A DNA stretch of 44,834 nucleotides from Paracoccaceae bacterium (GTDB lineage Bacteria > Pseudomonadota > Alphaproteobacteria > Rhodobacterales > Rhodobacteraceae). The notes below the pieces were generated by a model. The model was given only the letters and a program-made list of their open reading frames with translations, was not told the origin of the DNA and searched no databases. Below are positions 1-7,537 of this stretch, piece after piece (the stretch's first letter is position 1; the number at the start of each line of letters is the position of its first letter). The translations under genes were made by a program, and so were the position numbers. Where the stretch lies: positions 1 through 44,834 of the forward strand of contig CANFSY010000009.1 of NCBI GenBank assembly GCA_947449875.1, written 5' to 3'.

Positions 1-405
1 CATCTGTTGAATGAACTCATTGACCTGTTTGACGAAGCGGCCGAGCGGCGCGGGGTGGAAAAGGTCAAAACCATCGGCGACGCCTATCTTGCCGCCTGTG
101 GTCTGTCGACACCGCGCCTTGATCACCGCCAGCGCGCCGCCGCCTTTGCCGACGAGATTCAAAGCATCCTGCGCCGCTTTAACGAGGCCAAGGGCCTGTC
201 TTTGACCCTCAGCATCGGGCTGGCCAATGGCGAGGTTGACGCCGGCATCGTCGGGCGCAAACGCTTTGTCTATGAAATCTTGGGCGAATGCGTGTCTGAA
301 GCGCGCCGTCTGGCGCTTTCGGCCAATGAGTCCAAAATTCATATGAGTGCGGCGATGGGCGCTGCCCTTCTGGCCCATGATCAAGATGAGGCCAAGCGTG
401 GGTGA
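1..405 (+). CDS. Class III adenylate/guanylate cyclase, C-terminal part (5' truncated by window edge)
   Basis: The reading frame is open from base 1, so the gene begins outside the window. What remains is the second half of a class III nucleotide cyclase catalytic domain: the KTIGDAYLAA segment with the second metal-binding Asp, then the G-E-x-x-AG-x-VG strand pair and the LG-x-x-V-S-x-A-x-R-L segment. Such enzymes make cAMP or cGMP from ATP or GTP, usually as homodimers. Two positions deviate from the textbook pattern. The usual Asp in the 'GD-x-VN' segment is Glu (GECVS), and the transition-state Asn is Ser, while the Arg is kept. Activity and base specificity are therefore open. The stop overlaps the start of the channel gene at 398, so the two are probably co-translated. 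Sensor domains, if any, lie upstream and cannot be seen. Confidence 0.82.
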   Translation, partial: HLLNELIDLFDEAAERRGVEKVKTIGDAYLAACGLSTPRLDHRQRAAAFADEIQSILRRFNEAKGLSLTLSIGLANGEVDAGIVGRKRFVYEILGECVSEARRLALSANESKIHMSAAMGAALLAHDQDEAKRG

Positions 406-1816
406 TCTTCTGTCAGAAACCACCGCCCTTTGGACGATTGCCGTCGTTCTGGGCTATCCTGTCTTGGCTTTGGCCTTGGTCGAGGCCTATCGCCACCTGC
501 GCGCGCCGTATCCCGAACTGGCCAAACTGGTCAATCTGCTACAAGTTTCCGTTCTGCCCTTTGTCGCGCTGCATCTGCTGCTCAGCCGCGTGGCCGAGGT
601 GCCGTCTGACAGCACGGGGGCCAAGCTGGTTCTGACCGCCCTGTCAATTTCGGGCATCAACGCTGTGCTGTTGGGGCTGAACCTGCTTGTCCGTCTTGGC
701 CCCGTCGCAAACGACGCCATGGCGCGAACCCCCGGCCTTGTGCTGGATTTGATCCGTCTGGTTTTGGTTCTGGTGGCGTCGGCTTTTGTGGCCTCCAGCA
801 TCTGGACGGTTGATCTTGGCTCGCTGATGGCGGCGTTGGGGGTTGGGTCGGTGGTTATCGGGTTGGCCTTGCAAGACACTATGTCGGGGCTGTTTTCGGG
901 CGTGTCCCTGATGTCGGGGCGACATTTTCGCGAGGGCGACTGGATCGAATTTGGCGAGTCGTCGGGCAAGATCGTCAAGATGGATTGGCGCTCTGTCACA
1001 ATCGAAACGCTGGACGATGAACGCCTGATCGTCATTCCGAACTCTGCCCTCGCGCAGGGCGGGTTTACGGTTTTGTCGTCCTCCACCCGCGTGTTTGGCC
1101 AGAACATCTATGTCAAGTTCAGCTATGGCACCCCGCCCGCCCGCGCGATTGATGCGATTGAATATGCGGTGGGCTCTGTCGATCTGATCCTGCGCGATCC
1201 GGCGCATGACATTGACCTGATGGAGCTCAGCGACGATGGCATCACCTTTGAAGTGACGATCCACACCCAAACCCGCGAAGACGGCGAGGCGGCGACGACC
1301 GATTTCCTGCGCCGCCTGTGGTACAAATGCCTGCGCGAAAATCTGCAATTTGCCGGTGCCGCCAACCGCAAATACCGCGACAGCGGCCCGCCGAAACTGC
1401 AAGACCACCAGATCCAGCAAATCCTTGGCGCGACCGGCGTTTTCCTGCCCGAGGCGGACGGTTTTGCCGAGCTTATGGCCGCAGCCGAGATCGGCCTGTT
1501 TGACGAGGGCGAACGCCTGTTGCAAGCCGGCACGCCGTGTCGCCGTTTGTTCTTGGTGGTGGCGGGTCAGTTGTCGGTTTTGCACGGCGATGACACCTCA
1601 GGACGCAGCCTGCAACGCTTTGGCGCGGGCGAGTTCTTTATCAGCCGCTTCCTTTTGACCGGCGCGCCGTCGCCCGTTGGTCTGGTGGCCGAGACGGAAA
1701 CCATGACCCTGTCACTGGAATCGATCCATATCATCGACTTTCTCAACCGCAATCCGGCCTTGGCGCGCCAACTGGAACAGGCGATTGACGCGATTGACAG
1801 CGGATTGGCACGGTAG
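398..1816 (+). CDS. MscS-family channel with C-terminal cyclic-nucleotide-binding-like domain
   Basis: The product is a 472-residue inner-membrane protein. About four hydrophobic segments lie in residues 13-135. They lead into the MscS pore helix and beta domain (GLALQDTMSGLFSG around 156-167, then the EGDWIEF and VIPNS motifs up to about 223). Residues about 351-463 form a CRP/cNMP-binding-like fold. Known proteins of this layout (bCNG/MscS-like) gate ions or osmolytes, some in response to cAMP. The phosphate-binding cassette is atypical: GEF is present, but the usual Arg after the small residues is missing, so ligand binding is uncertain. GTG 398 is chosen because GATGAGG sits six bases upstream and it overlaps the cyclase stop by 8 nt. 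ATG 386 and GTG 347 are alternatives. Confidence 0.85.
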   Translation: MGDLLSETTALWTIAVVLGYPVLALALVEAYRHLRAPYPELAKLVNLLQVSVLPFVALHLLLSRVAEVPSDSTGAKLVLTALSISGINAVLLGLNLLVRLGPVANDAMARTPGLVLDLIRLVLVLVASAFVASSIWTVDLGSLMAALGVGSVVIGLALQDTMSGLFSGVSLMSGRHFREGDWIEFGESSGKIVKMDWRSVTIETLDDERLIVIPNSALAQGGFTVLSSSTRVFGQNIYVKFSYGTPPARAIDAIEYAVGSVDLILRDPAHDIDLMELSDDGITFEVTIHTQTREDGEAATTDFLRRLWYKCLRENLQFAGAANRKYRDSGPPKLQDHQIQQILGATGVFLPEADGFAELMAAAEIGLFDEGERLLQAGTPCRRLFLVVAGQLSVLHGDDTSGRSLQRFGAGEFFISRFLLTGAPSPVGLVAETETMTLSLESIHIIDFLNRNPALARQLEQAIDAIDSGLAR

Positions 1817-1827
1817 GGGCAGATGCC

Positions 1828-2847
1828 CTAACGGGTTGATTGGCGCAAGAGCAATTCGGTTGTGATACGGATGGTTTGGGGCCCCTTGGAGTGGCCATCA
1901 AGGGCCGCAAGGATCACATCGCCTGTGAGGGTGCCGATTGTGCCGGGAAAGGGATTGACCGTGGTCAGGGGCGGCACCGAAATGCCGGCGATTTCATAAT
2001 CGCCAAACCCCGCGATCGAAACTTGTCCGGGCACATCGACCCCGCGCCTTTGGCATTCGCTTAGCGCGCCGTAAGCCGAAAGATCCGACACACAAATCAC
2101 CGCCTGCGTGTCGGGAAAGGTATCCAGCAGTTGGCCCATCGCCTCGGCCCCCTCGCGCATCGAAATGGGGGGCGGGCCTGCGGCCACAAGCCGCGTGGCA
2201 TCACATCCTTGCGCCTGCATCGCGGCTATAAATCCGGCGCGCCGGTCTGCCCCGCGCGTATCGCGTGACGCATCGCCGCCGATAAACGCGATCCGCCGCA
2301 GCCCAAGGCCGATCAGATGGTCGACCATGCCGCGCACGGCGTGGGCATTGGAAAAGCCCACGACGTGGCCGATGGGTGCCTGCGGCAAGTCCCACGTTTC
2401 CACGACCGGAATCGCTGCATTTTCCAGCAAGCGCCGCGCGCGCGGCGTGTGACGCCCGCCTGTGACAACAATCGCCTCGGGGCGGCGGCGCAGGAATTGT
2501 TCGATCAGGCGTTCTTCTTCGGCCATGTCATAGTCGGTATAGCCAAGCAGAATTTGCAGCCCGCGCGGTTTAAGCCGTTCCGCCAGCCCGCGCACAGTTT
2601 GCGCAAAGTTGGCGTTGTTGATCGACGGGATCGTGACCGCCACGAAATTGGTTTTTTGTGACCGCAGGTTTGAGGCCGTGCTGTCAAAGACATAGCCCAA
2701 GCCTTCCGCCGCCGTCAAAATGGCCTGCCGCGTGGCCTCGCTGACCGAGCTTTCCACCTTGAACGCGCGGCTGACCGTCATGGGCGAAACCCCCGCAAGG
2801 CGGGCGACATCGGCCATGGTCGGGGCTTTGCGCAGGGCAGGGGGCAT
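1828..2847 (-). CDS. LacI-family transcriptional regulator, GntR/IdnR-like (gluconate/idonate)
   Basis: The product is a LacI/GalR repressor of 339 residues: an N-terminal helix-turn-helix at about residues 11-30 (DVARLAGVSPMTVSRAF) followed by a periplasmic-binding-like effector domain. It is the last gene of the minus-strand unit idnO-like/gntK/regulator. That context and its resemblance to the E. coli GntR/IdnR branch suggest it senses gluconate, 6-phosphogluconate or a keto-gluconate. It probably binds the palindrome at 4230-4243, so it would be autoregulated. ATG 2847 has a weak CGAG Shine-Dalgarno and gives the usual family length. An in-frame ATG at 2907 would add 20 unlikely-looking residues right after the gntK stop. 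The effector is inferred only. Confidence 0.87.
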   Translation of the reverse strand: MPPALRKAPTMADVARLAGVSPMTVSRAFKVESSVSEATRQAILTAAEGLGYVFDSTASNLRSQKTNFVAVTIPSINNANFAQTVRGLAERLKPRGLQILLGYTDYDMAEEERLIEQFLRRRPEAIVVTGGRHTPRARRLLENAAIPVVETWDLPQAPIGHVVGFSNAHAVRGMVDHLIGLGLRRIAFIGGDASRDTRGADRRAGFIAAMQAQGCDATRLVAAGPPPISMREGAEAMGQLLDTFPDTQAVICVSDLSAYGALSECQRRGVDVPGQVSIAGFGDYEIAGISVPPLTTVNPFPGTIGTLTGDVILAALDGHSKGPQTIRITTELLLRQSTR

Positions 2848-2927
2848 AGGGGGCTCGATATCTGGGGGGCATTCCGAAGGTTGGGCGTTGCAGGGGGCGT
2901 CCGCCATGGTCGGGCGGCAGGGCGGCT

Positions 2928-3425
2928 TTAAGGGGCATCCCCTTTCAGCCAGCCTTCGATCCGTGCGACGATCCGGGGCAGGGGTTGGTCTATATCGACA
3001 GTGGTCGCCTCGTCCGGCGCCGGTGGTTCTAGGGCGGCAAACTGGCTGTCTAACAGCGACAGCGGCATGTAATGCCCTTTGCGCGCGGCCATGCGGGCCT
3101 CGATCACAGCGCGGGTGCCTGACAGATGCACGAAGCCGACCTTGCCCTGCGCCCCAGCCCGAATGCGGTCGCGGTAGGCGCGTTTCAGCGCCGAGCACCC
3201 GATGATCACGGGGGCTTTGGCGTGAAGGCAGTCTGCCACCCGATCCAGCCAAGGCCAGCGGTCGGCGTCTGTCAGCGGTTCGCCGCGCCGCATCTTATCG
3301 ACATTCGCCGCCGGATGCAGATCATCGCCGTCGACATAGGGCACATCCAAAGCCGCAGACAGCGCCGCCCCCACGCTGGATTTCCCGCAACCCGCCACGC
3401 CCATCAGAACCAAGCGCAGCGTCAC
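2928..3425 (-). CDS. gntK: Gluconokinase
   Basis: The 165-residue P-loop kinase phosphorylates D-gluconate to 6-phosphogluconate using ATP, feeding the Entner-Doudoroff and pentose phosphate routes. The Walker A sequence GVAGCGKS is at residues 9-16. It is followed by the GntK hallmarks DGDDLHP, the LTDADRWPWL segment, CSALKR-x-YRD and the later GHYMP stretch. Length and motif order match the short bacterial GntK/IdnK family. The start codon overlaps the stop of the upstream dehydrogenase gene by 4 nt (ATGA), so the two are translationally coupled. The regulator gene follows in the same direction. Gluconate supplied by the adjacent 5-ketogluconate reductase would be its substrate. I am confident of the family and of gluconate as substrate. 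Confidence 0.93.
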   Translation of the reverse strand: MTLRLVLMGVAGCGKSSVGAALSAALDVPYVDGDDLHPAANVDKMRRGEPLTDADRWPWLDRVADCLHAKAPVIIGCSALKRAYRDRIRAGAQGKVGFVHLSGTRAVIEARMAARKGHYMPLSLLDSQFAALEPPAPDEATTVDIDQPLPRIVARIEGWLKGDAP

Positions 3426-4189
3426 AGCGAGGCCGTTATGCCGCCGTCGACATACAAGATATGCCCGTTGACAAAGCTCGAAGCGTCAGAGGCCAGAAAG
3501 ATACACGCCCCCACCAGTTCCTCTACTTTGCCCCAGCGTCCGGCGGGGGTGCGCTTTTCCAGCCATGCTGAAAAGGTCGGGTCGGCGACCAAGGTGGCGT
3601 TCAACGGCGTGTCGAAATAGCCCGGCGCAATGGCGTTGCATTGCAGCCCGTATTTCGCCCAATCGGTCGACATGCCCTTGGTCAAATTGCCCACCGCCCC
3701 TTTGGTGGCGGTATAGGGTGCGATCCCCGGGCGGGCGAGGGCGGTTTGCACCGAGGCGATGTTGATGATCTTGCCCGTCTTGCGGGCGATCATATGGCGC
3801 GCGCAGGCTTGGCCGACGTGAAAGACCGAGGCGATATTGGTTTGCAACAGGCGCTCGAACGCGTCAGCCGGAAAATCTTCCAGCGGGCCACGGTGCTGCA
3901 TGCCGGCATTGTTCACAAGGATGTCAATCGGGCCAACCGCCGTCTCGAACCCGTCGACAGCGGCGCGCACCGCTGCATGATCGGTGGCGTCAAAGGCCAG
4001 CGTCTTCGCCCCCGATATCCGCTGTGCGGCCAGCGCCAGTTTGCCCGCGTCGCGCCCGTTCAAAACCACCTCTGCTCCGGCGGCCGCCAAGCCCTGCGCC
4101 AGTGCAAAACCAATGCCCTGCGACGAGCCTGTCACCAGCGCCCGCTTGCCCGATAGGTCGAATATCTGCAGCCCCAAGACAGCCCCCAT
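3422..4189 (-). CDS. idnO: SDR oxidoreductase, gluconate 5-dehydrogenase (5-keto-D-gluconate reductase)-like
   Basis: The protein is a 255-residue classical short-chain dehydrogenase. The cofactor motif TGSSQGIG is at residues 20-27, NNAG at 93-96, and the catalytic Ser146, Tyr159 and Lys163 are all present. The closest family I recognise is gluconate 5-dehydrogenase (IdnO/Gno), which interconverts 5-keto-D-gluconate and D-gluconate with NADP(H). It is the first gene of the minus-strand idnO-gntK-regulator unit and is divergent from an L-idonate dehydrogenase, exactly the partner expected for L-idonate breakdown. ATG 4189 is preferred. The extended frame to 4210 would need a TTG start, and the GAGGG before the ATG is about 12 bases away. 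A role on another keto acid cannot be excluded. Confidence 0.85.
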   Translation of the reverse strand: MGAVLGLQIFDLSGKRALVTGSSQGIGFALAQGLAAAGAEVVLNGRDAGKLALAAQRISGAKTLAFDATDHAAVRAAVDGFETAVGPIDILVNNAGMQHRGPLEDFPADAFERLLQTNIASVFHVGQACARHMIARKTGKIINIASVQTALARPGIAPYTATKGAVGNLTKGMSTDWAKYGLQCNAIAPGYFDTPLNATLVADPTFSAWLEKRTPAGRWGKVEELVGACIFLASDASSFVNGHILYVDGGITASL

Positions 4190-4225
4190 GTTGCGAAATA
4201 CCCTCGACAAAGCTTGTGTGCTTTG

Positions 4226-4253
4226 AGTATGTTATCGATAACACTTCCGTCAA
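4226..4253 (-). promoter_or_regulatory. Candidate sigma70-type promoter for the idnO-gntK-regulator unit
   Basis: Reading the minus strand, TTGACG (4253-4248) and CATACT (4231-4226) are separated by 16 bases, and the start codon lies 37 bases further on. The palindromic operator at 4230-4243 occupies most of the spacer. A bound LacI-type repressor would therefore block this promoter directly. The -35 box is close to consensus and the -10 box matches at four of six positions. Confidence 0.5.
4230..4243. promoter_or_regulatory. LacI/GntR-type palindromic operator, TGTTATCGATAACA
   Basis: This is a perfect 14-bp palindrome with the central CG typical of LacI-family operators, and it resembles the gluconate (GntR/IdnR) operator core TGTTA-N4-TAACA as I recall it. 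It lies between idnO (minus strand) and the leader ORF/idnD (plus strand), so one bound dimer could control both directions. Nearly the same sequence recurs at 7423-7436 in front of the ABC importer. Confidence 0.75.
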
Positions 4254-4272
4254 GTCCCGTTAAGGAACGACC

Positions 4273-4374
4273 ATGACAAAACCGCAAAGGCTGTCCGCCA
4301 GCCGCCATGACACCCGCAGCACCTTGGGCACACCGATGCGCGGCGCGCAGCCCCTGCCCGCACAGGTGCATTGA
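4273..4374 (+). CDS. Small leader ORF (33 codons) upstream of and coupled to the idonate dehydrogenase gene
   Basis: A short frame begins MTKPQRLSAS and ends APLPAQVH-like in composition (actual last residues QPLPAQVH). It is rich in Arg, Ser, Thr and Pro, with no hydrophobic segment and no recognised domain. It has a good ribosome-binding site, TAAGGA, seven bases before the ATG, which is better than anything in front of idnD itself. Its stop codon overlaps the idnD start as TGATG at 4372-4376, so idnD is probably translated by re-initiation. It may be a true leader peptide, a regulatory upstream ORF, or a chance frame. The Shine-Dalgarno plus exact coupling favour translation. No function is known to me. 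Confidence 0.5.
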   Translation: MTKPQRLSASRHDTRSTLGTPMRGAQPLPAQVH

Positions 4375-5408
4375 TGCGCGCCCTTGTCATCCATGCCGCC
4401 CGCGACCTGCGCACCGAAGAGCGCCCCGCCGAGGCCCCGGGCCCCGGCCAGATCGGTCTGCGCTTGGCCACCGGCGGAGTCTGCGGGTCGGATCTGCATT
4501 ATTACAACCACGGCGGTTTTGGCGCGGTGCGGCTGAAAGAGCCGATGATTTTAGGCCACGAAGTCTCGGCCCGTGTCGAAACGCTGGGGGCGGGGGTAAG
4601 CGGCTTTGAGATCGGGCAATTGGTCGCCGTCTCTCCGTCCCGCCCTTGCGGGGCGTGCAAGTTCTGTCTGGAAGGCGCGCCGAACCAATGCCTGAATATG
4701 CGCTTTTACGGCAGCGCCATGCCCTTTCCGCATATTCAAGGCGCGTTTCGCGAGGTCTTGGTGGCCGATGCCGCCCAATGCGTGGATGCCGCTGGCCTGA
4801 CCCCCGGTGAGGCGGCGATGGCAGAGCCTTTGGCGGTGACGCTGCATGCCACATCACGGGCGGGCAGTTTGCTGGGAAAGCGGGTTTTGGTCACAGGCTG
4901 CGGCCCGATCGGGGCTTTGTGCATCCTTGCGGCCCGCAGGGCTGGCGCGGTCGAGATTGTTGCAACCGATTTGTCAGACTTTACCCTGTCGCTGGCGCGT
5001 CAGGTCGGGGCCGACCGTGTGATCAACACGGCAACCCACCCCGACGCTTTGGCGGCCTATAGCGCCGACAAGGGCTATTTTGACGTGCTTTATGAATGCA
5101 CAGGGGTTGCGGCGGCACTGGCGGGCGGCATCGCGGCCCTGCGCCCGCGCGGGATCATCTTGCAGCTGGGTTTGGGCGGCGACATGTCTTTGCCCATGAT
5201 GGCGATTACCGCCAAAGAACTAGAGCTGCGCGGGTCTTTCCGGTTCCACGCCGAATTCGCCACGGGTGTTTCGTTGATGCAAAGCGGGTTGATCAATGTC
5301 AAACCGCTCATCACCCACACTGTCGCACTGGACCAAGCCGAAACCGCGTTCCGCCTTGCCAGCGACCGCAGCCAAGCGATGAAGGCCCAGATCGTCTTTG
5401 CCGATTGA
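4374..5408 (+). CDS. idnD: L-idonate 5-dehydrogenase (zinc-dependent MDR family)
   Basis: The 344-residue medium-chain dehydrogenase oxidises L-idonate at C5 to 5-keto-D-gluconate with NAD(P). Catalytic-zinc ligands Cys37, His62 and Glu63 (VCGSD and GHE motifs) and the structural-zinc cysteines 92, 95, 98 and 106 are all present, followed by the Rossmann motif VTGCGPIGA. Length and the SDLHYYNHGG segment fit IdnD rather than sorbitol or threonine dehydrogenases. The product is handed to the divergent IdnO-like reductase and then GntK. The start at 4374 overlaps the leader ORF stop (TGATG). There is no strong ribosome site of its own, so expression should depend on translation of the leader. 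Confidence 0.88.
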   Translation: MRALVIHAARDLRTEERPAEAPGPGQIGLRLATGGVCGSDLHYYNHGGFGAVRLKEPMILGHEVSARVETLGAGVSGFEIGQLVAVSPSRPCGACKFCLEGAPNQCLNMRFYGSAMPFPHIQGAFREVLVADAAQCVDAAGLTPGEAAMAEPLAVTLHATSRAGSLLGKRVLVTGCGPIGALCILAARRAGAVEIVATDLSDFTLSLARQVGADRVINTATHPDALAAYSADKGYFDVLYECTGVAAALAGGIAALRPRGIILQLGLGGDMSLPMMAITAKELELRGSFRFHAEFATGVSLMQSGLINVKPLITHTVALDQAETAFRLASDRSQAMKAQIVFAD

Positions 5409-5491
5409 CCGCGAACAGGTCGATCGCGCCAGATGCACCTGTCACATACCATCGCGGCACCCCGTACCCGCGCCAAAAGGGAAAGATCGCA

Positions 5492-6382
5492 ATGTCTTTT
5501 TACGAAATCTATGACCCGCGCTTTGCATCCTATGTCTTGGGCAATGCCCCGCCCAAGCGCTTGGCCACGGGCTTTGACTGGGTCGAAGGGCCGGTCTGGT
5601 TTGGCGATATGGGCTGTCTGCTCTTTTCCGATATCCCCAACAACCGCATCCTGCGGTGGAGCGAGGAGGGACTGACCACCTTTCGCCAGCCGTCGAACTT
5701 TGCCAACGGGCATACTCGCGACCGGCAGGGGCGCTTGGTCAGTTGCGAACACGGCACGCGGCGTGTCACGCGCACGGAATGGGATGGCGGCATTACCGTG
5801 CTGGCTGACCGCTATGACGGAAAACCGCTGAACAGCCCCAATGATGTGATCGCCCCTCGCGATGGCAGCTTGTGGTTCAGCGACCCGCATTACGGCATCA
5901 TGACCGATTACGAAGGCTTTCGCGCCCCGCAAGAGCTGCCCTGCCACGTCTACCGCATCGACCCGAACGGCACGGTCGAGGCGGTGATTTCAGACATGCA
6001 ATGCCCCAATGGCTTGGCCTTTAGCCCCGACGAAAGCCGCCTGTATGTGGCAGATACGGGCCGCATGCACAGCACCGATCCCCAACATATCCGCGTTTAT
6101 GATATGGTGAATGGCCGCCCCACCAATGGCCGCGTGTTTCACAAGATCGACCAAGGCTGTGCGGATGGCATGCGGGTGGATGGGGACGGCAACCTGTGGT
6201 CCTCTGCTGCGGATGGGGTGCACTGCATAGCCCCCGATGGGCATTTGATGGGCAAGATCCTGATCCCCGAAACCGTGTCGAACATCTGCTTTGGCGGGCG
6301 GGCCAAGCATCGGCTGTTTATCACGGCCACGACCAGCCTGTATTCGGTGGTGTTGAACCGCAACGGCGTGCAGTGGCCGTGA
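5492..6382 (+). CDS. SMP-30/gluconolactonase family lactonase
   Basis: The protein is a 296-residue six-bladed beta-propeller lactonase. Such enzymes open sugar-acid lactones such as glucono-1,5-lactone to the free acid, using one divalent metal. The metal-site segments are visible: Glu32 in the EGPVW motif, the NSPND segment at 114-118, and later CPNGLAFSPDE followed by VADTG with the catalytic Asp. It starts at ATG 5492 behind AAGGGAAAG, 83 bases after idnD and in the same direction, so it is probably in the idnD transcript. It would feed gluconate or idonate from their lactones into the pathway. It is convergent with the next LacI-type gene, with only five bases between their stops. The exact lactone is not determined by sequence. 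Confidence 0.87.
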   Translation: MSFYEIYDPRFASYVLGNAPPKRLATGFDWVEGPVWFGDMGCLLFSDIPNNRILRWSEEGLTTFRQPSNFANGHTRDRQGRLVSCEHGTRRVTRTEWDGGITVLADRYDGKPLNSPNDVIAPRDGSLWFSDPHYGIMTDYEGFRAPQELPCHVYRIDPNGTVEAVISDMQCPNGLAFSPDESRLYVADTGRMHSTDPQHIRVYDMVNGRPTNGRVFHKIDQGCADGMRVDGDGNLWSSAADGVHCIAPDGHLMGKILIPETVSNICFGGRAKHRLFITATTSLYSVVLNRNGVQWP

Positions 6383-6387
6383 TCGGG

Positions 6388-7383
6388 CTAGGCTGTCTCG
6401 CCGGGCACCAAACGGGCGGGCACCACGGTGACCTCTTGTCCCGGCTCGCCCTTTAGGCGGGCGATCAGGGCCTCGGCTGCGGCTTTGCCGATGGCGGTGG
6501 TGGGCACGACCGTGGTGGTCAGGCGTTTGGGCAGGATCGAGGCCGCCTCCATCCCGCCCCAACCGGCGATGCCAAGGTCTTGGGGCACGCGGATGCCTTG
6601 GGATTGGGCATAGGCCAGCCCGCCGATGGCCATTTCGTCATTGTGAAAATAGACCACATCCAAGCGCGGGCTGCGCGCCAGCAGCGTTTCAAGGCCATAG
6701 TATCCGGCATAAAACCCCGGCATATCCTGCAACATCTCCAGATCGACCAAGGGATGGCCCGATTGCGCCAAGGCCGCCTTGAACCCGTCCAGACGCGCCT
6801 GCCCCATCACATCCGCCCGCGCCAAAGCGCCGACATAGCCCGCCCTGCGCCGCCCGCGCCGTGCCAGAAACTGCCCCATCTCGATCCCGCAATCGAAATG
6901 CGAAAAGCCCACGGCCATGTCGATCGGGCTGGTGGTCAGATCCCATATCTCGACCACGGGGGCGGGGGATTGGCGCAACAGCTCTACCGTGGCGGCCGTA
7001 TGATTGCGCCCCGACAGAATCAGCCCCGCCGGACGCCAGCTGAGGATCTGGCGCACCCACGCCTCTTCCTCTTCGGTGGAATGGTTGTTGGCGCCGATCA
7101 TCACCTGATAGCCCAGCCGTCCCAGCGCCCTGTCGACCCCGTCCAGCACATGTCCAAACAGCCCCGAGGTCAAGCGCGGCACGCACATGCCGATCATCGT
7201 GCTGGCTTGATACGACCCAAAGGCCGCCGCCAGCTTGTTGGGCACATATCCCAAGCGTTCCGCCACTTTCATCACACGGTCGCGTGTGCCTTCGGAAAAC
7301 CCCGTGCCGCCGCGCAGCACACGGCTGACGGTCATTTTCGATACACCGGCGGCGCGGGCGATATCCTCAAGATTGGATGTCAT
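6388..7383 (-). CDS. LacI-family transcriptional regulator controlling the divergent sugar-acid ABC importer
   Basis: This 331-residue LacI/GalR regulator has its helix-turn-helix at residues 5-24 (LEDIARAAGVSKMTVSRVL) and a ligand domain of the GntR subgroup. The central MTVSR of its recognition helix is the same as in the regulator at 1828-2847, which fits binding to the same operator family. It is transcribed divergently from the ABC importer. The shared gap holds two operator-like sites (7423-7436 and 7479-7492), so autoregulation and control of import are likely. The ligand is probably a sugar acid such as gluconate or idonate, inferred from neighbours only. Confidence 0.88.
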   Translation of the reverse strand: MTSNLEDIARAAGVSKMTVSRVLRGGTGFSEGTRDRVMKVAERLGYVPNKLAAAFGSYQASTMIGMCVPRLTSGLFGHVLDGVDRALGRLGYQVMIGANNHSTEEEEAWVRQILSWRPAGLILSGRNHTAATVELLRQSPAPVVEIWDLTTSPIDMAVGFSHFDCGIEMGQFLARRGRRRAGYVGALARADVMGQARLDGFKAALAQSGHPLVDLEMLQDMPGFYAGYYGLETLLARSPRLDVVYFHNDEMAIGGLAYAQSQGIRVPQDLGIAGWGGMEAASILPKRLTTTVVPTTAIGKAAAEALIARLKGEPGQEVTVVPARLVPGETA

Positions 7384-7422
7384 GGCCCAAGGGTCCTGTA
7401 TCAGGTGAAGGGGCGGGGATCA

Positions 7423-7436
7423 TGTTATCGATAACT
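7423..7436. promoter_or_regulatory. Operator-like palindrome TGTTATCGATAACT upstream of importer promoter
   Basis: Thirteen of 14 bases are identical to the perfect palindrome at 4230-4243. It lies just upstream of the -35 box of the importer promoter and 40 bases from the start codon of the divergent regulator gene, so it could repress the regulator and, with the second site, form a repression loop. Confidence 0.7.
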
Positions 7437-7443
7437 TTATAGA

Positions 7444-7471
7444 TTGACATCGGGAGGGTCCACGATATTTT
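7444..7471 (+). promoter_or_regulatory. Candidate sigma70 promoter of the sugar-acid ABC importer
   Basis: A perfect -35 box TTGACA (7444-7449) is followed after 16 bases by TATTTT (7466-7471). The start site would be near 7478, inside or next to the second operator-like site. An AGAGGAG ribosome site precedes the ATG at 7538. Flanking by two operators makes this a convincing repressible promoter. Confidence 0.65.
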
Positions 7472-7478
7472 CAACCTA

Positions 7479-7492
7479 CGTTATCGGTAAAG
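7479..7492. promoter_or_regulatory. Second, degenerate operator-like site CGTTATCGGTAAAG
   Basis: The core GTTATCGGTAA matches the other two sites with a central CG shift and loses the outer bases. It overlaps the predicted transcription start of the importer operon, a classical position for a repressor block. It is weaker than the other two, so it may be an auxiliary site. Confidence 0.5.
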
Positions 7493-7537
7493 CTGACGAT
7501 AGATCAGCCCCTCCGACACCGCACCAGAGGAGCGTTC

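Noticed and set aside
5096-5491. N-terminal extension of the SMP-30 lactonase frame
   Set aside because: It overlaps idnD and would add 132 residues without family support. ATG 5492 has a ribosome site and the family length.
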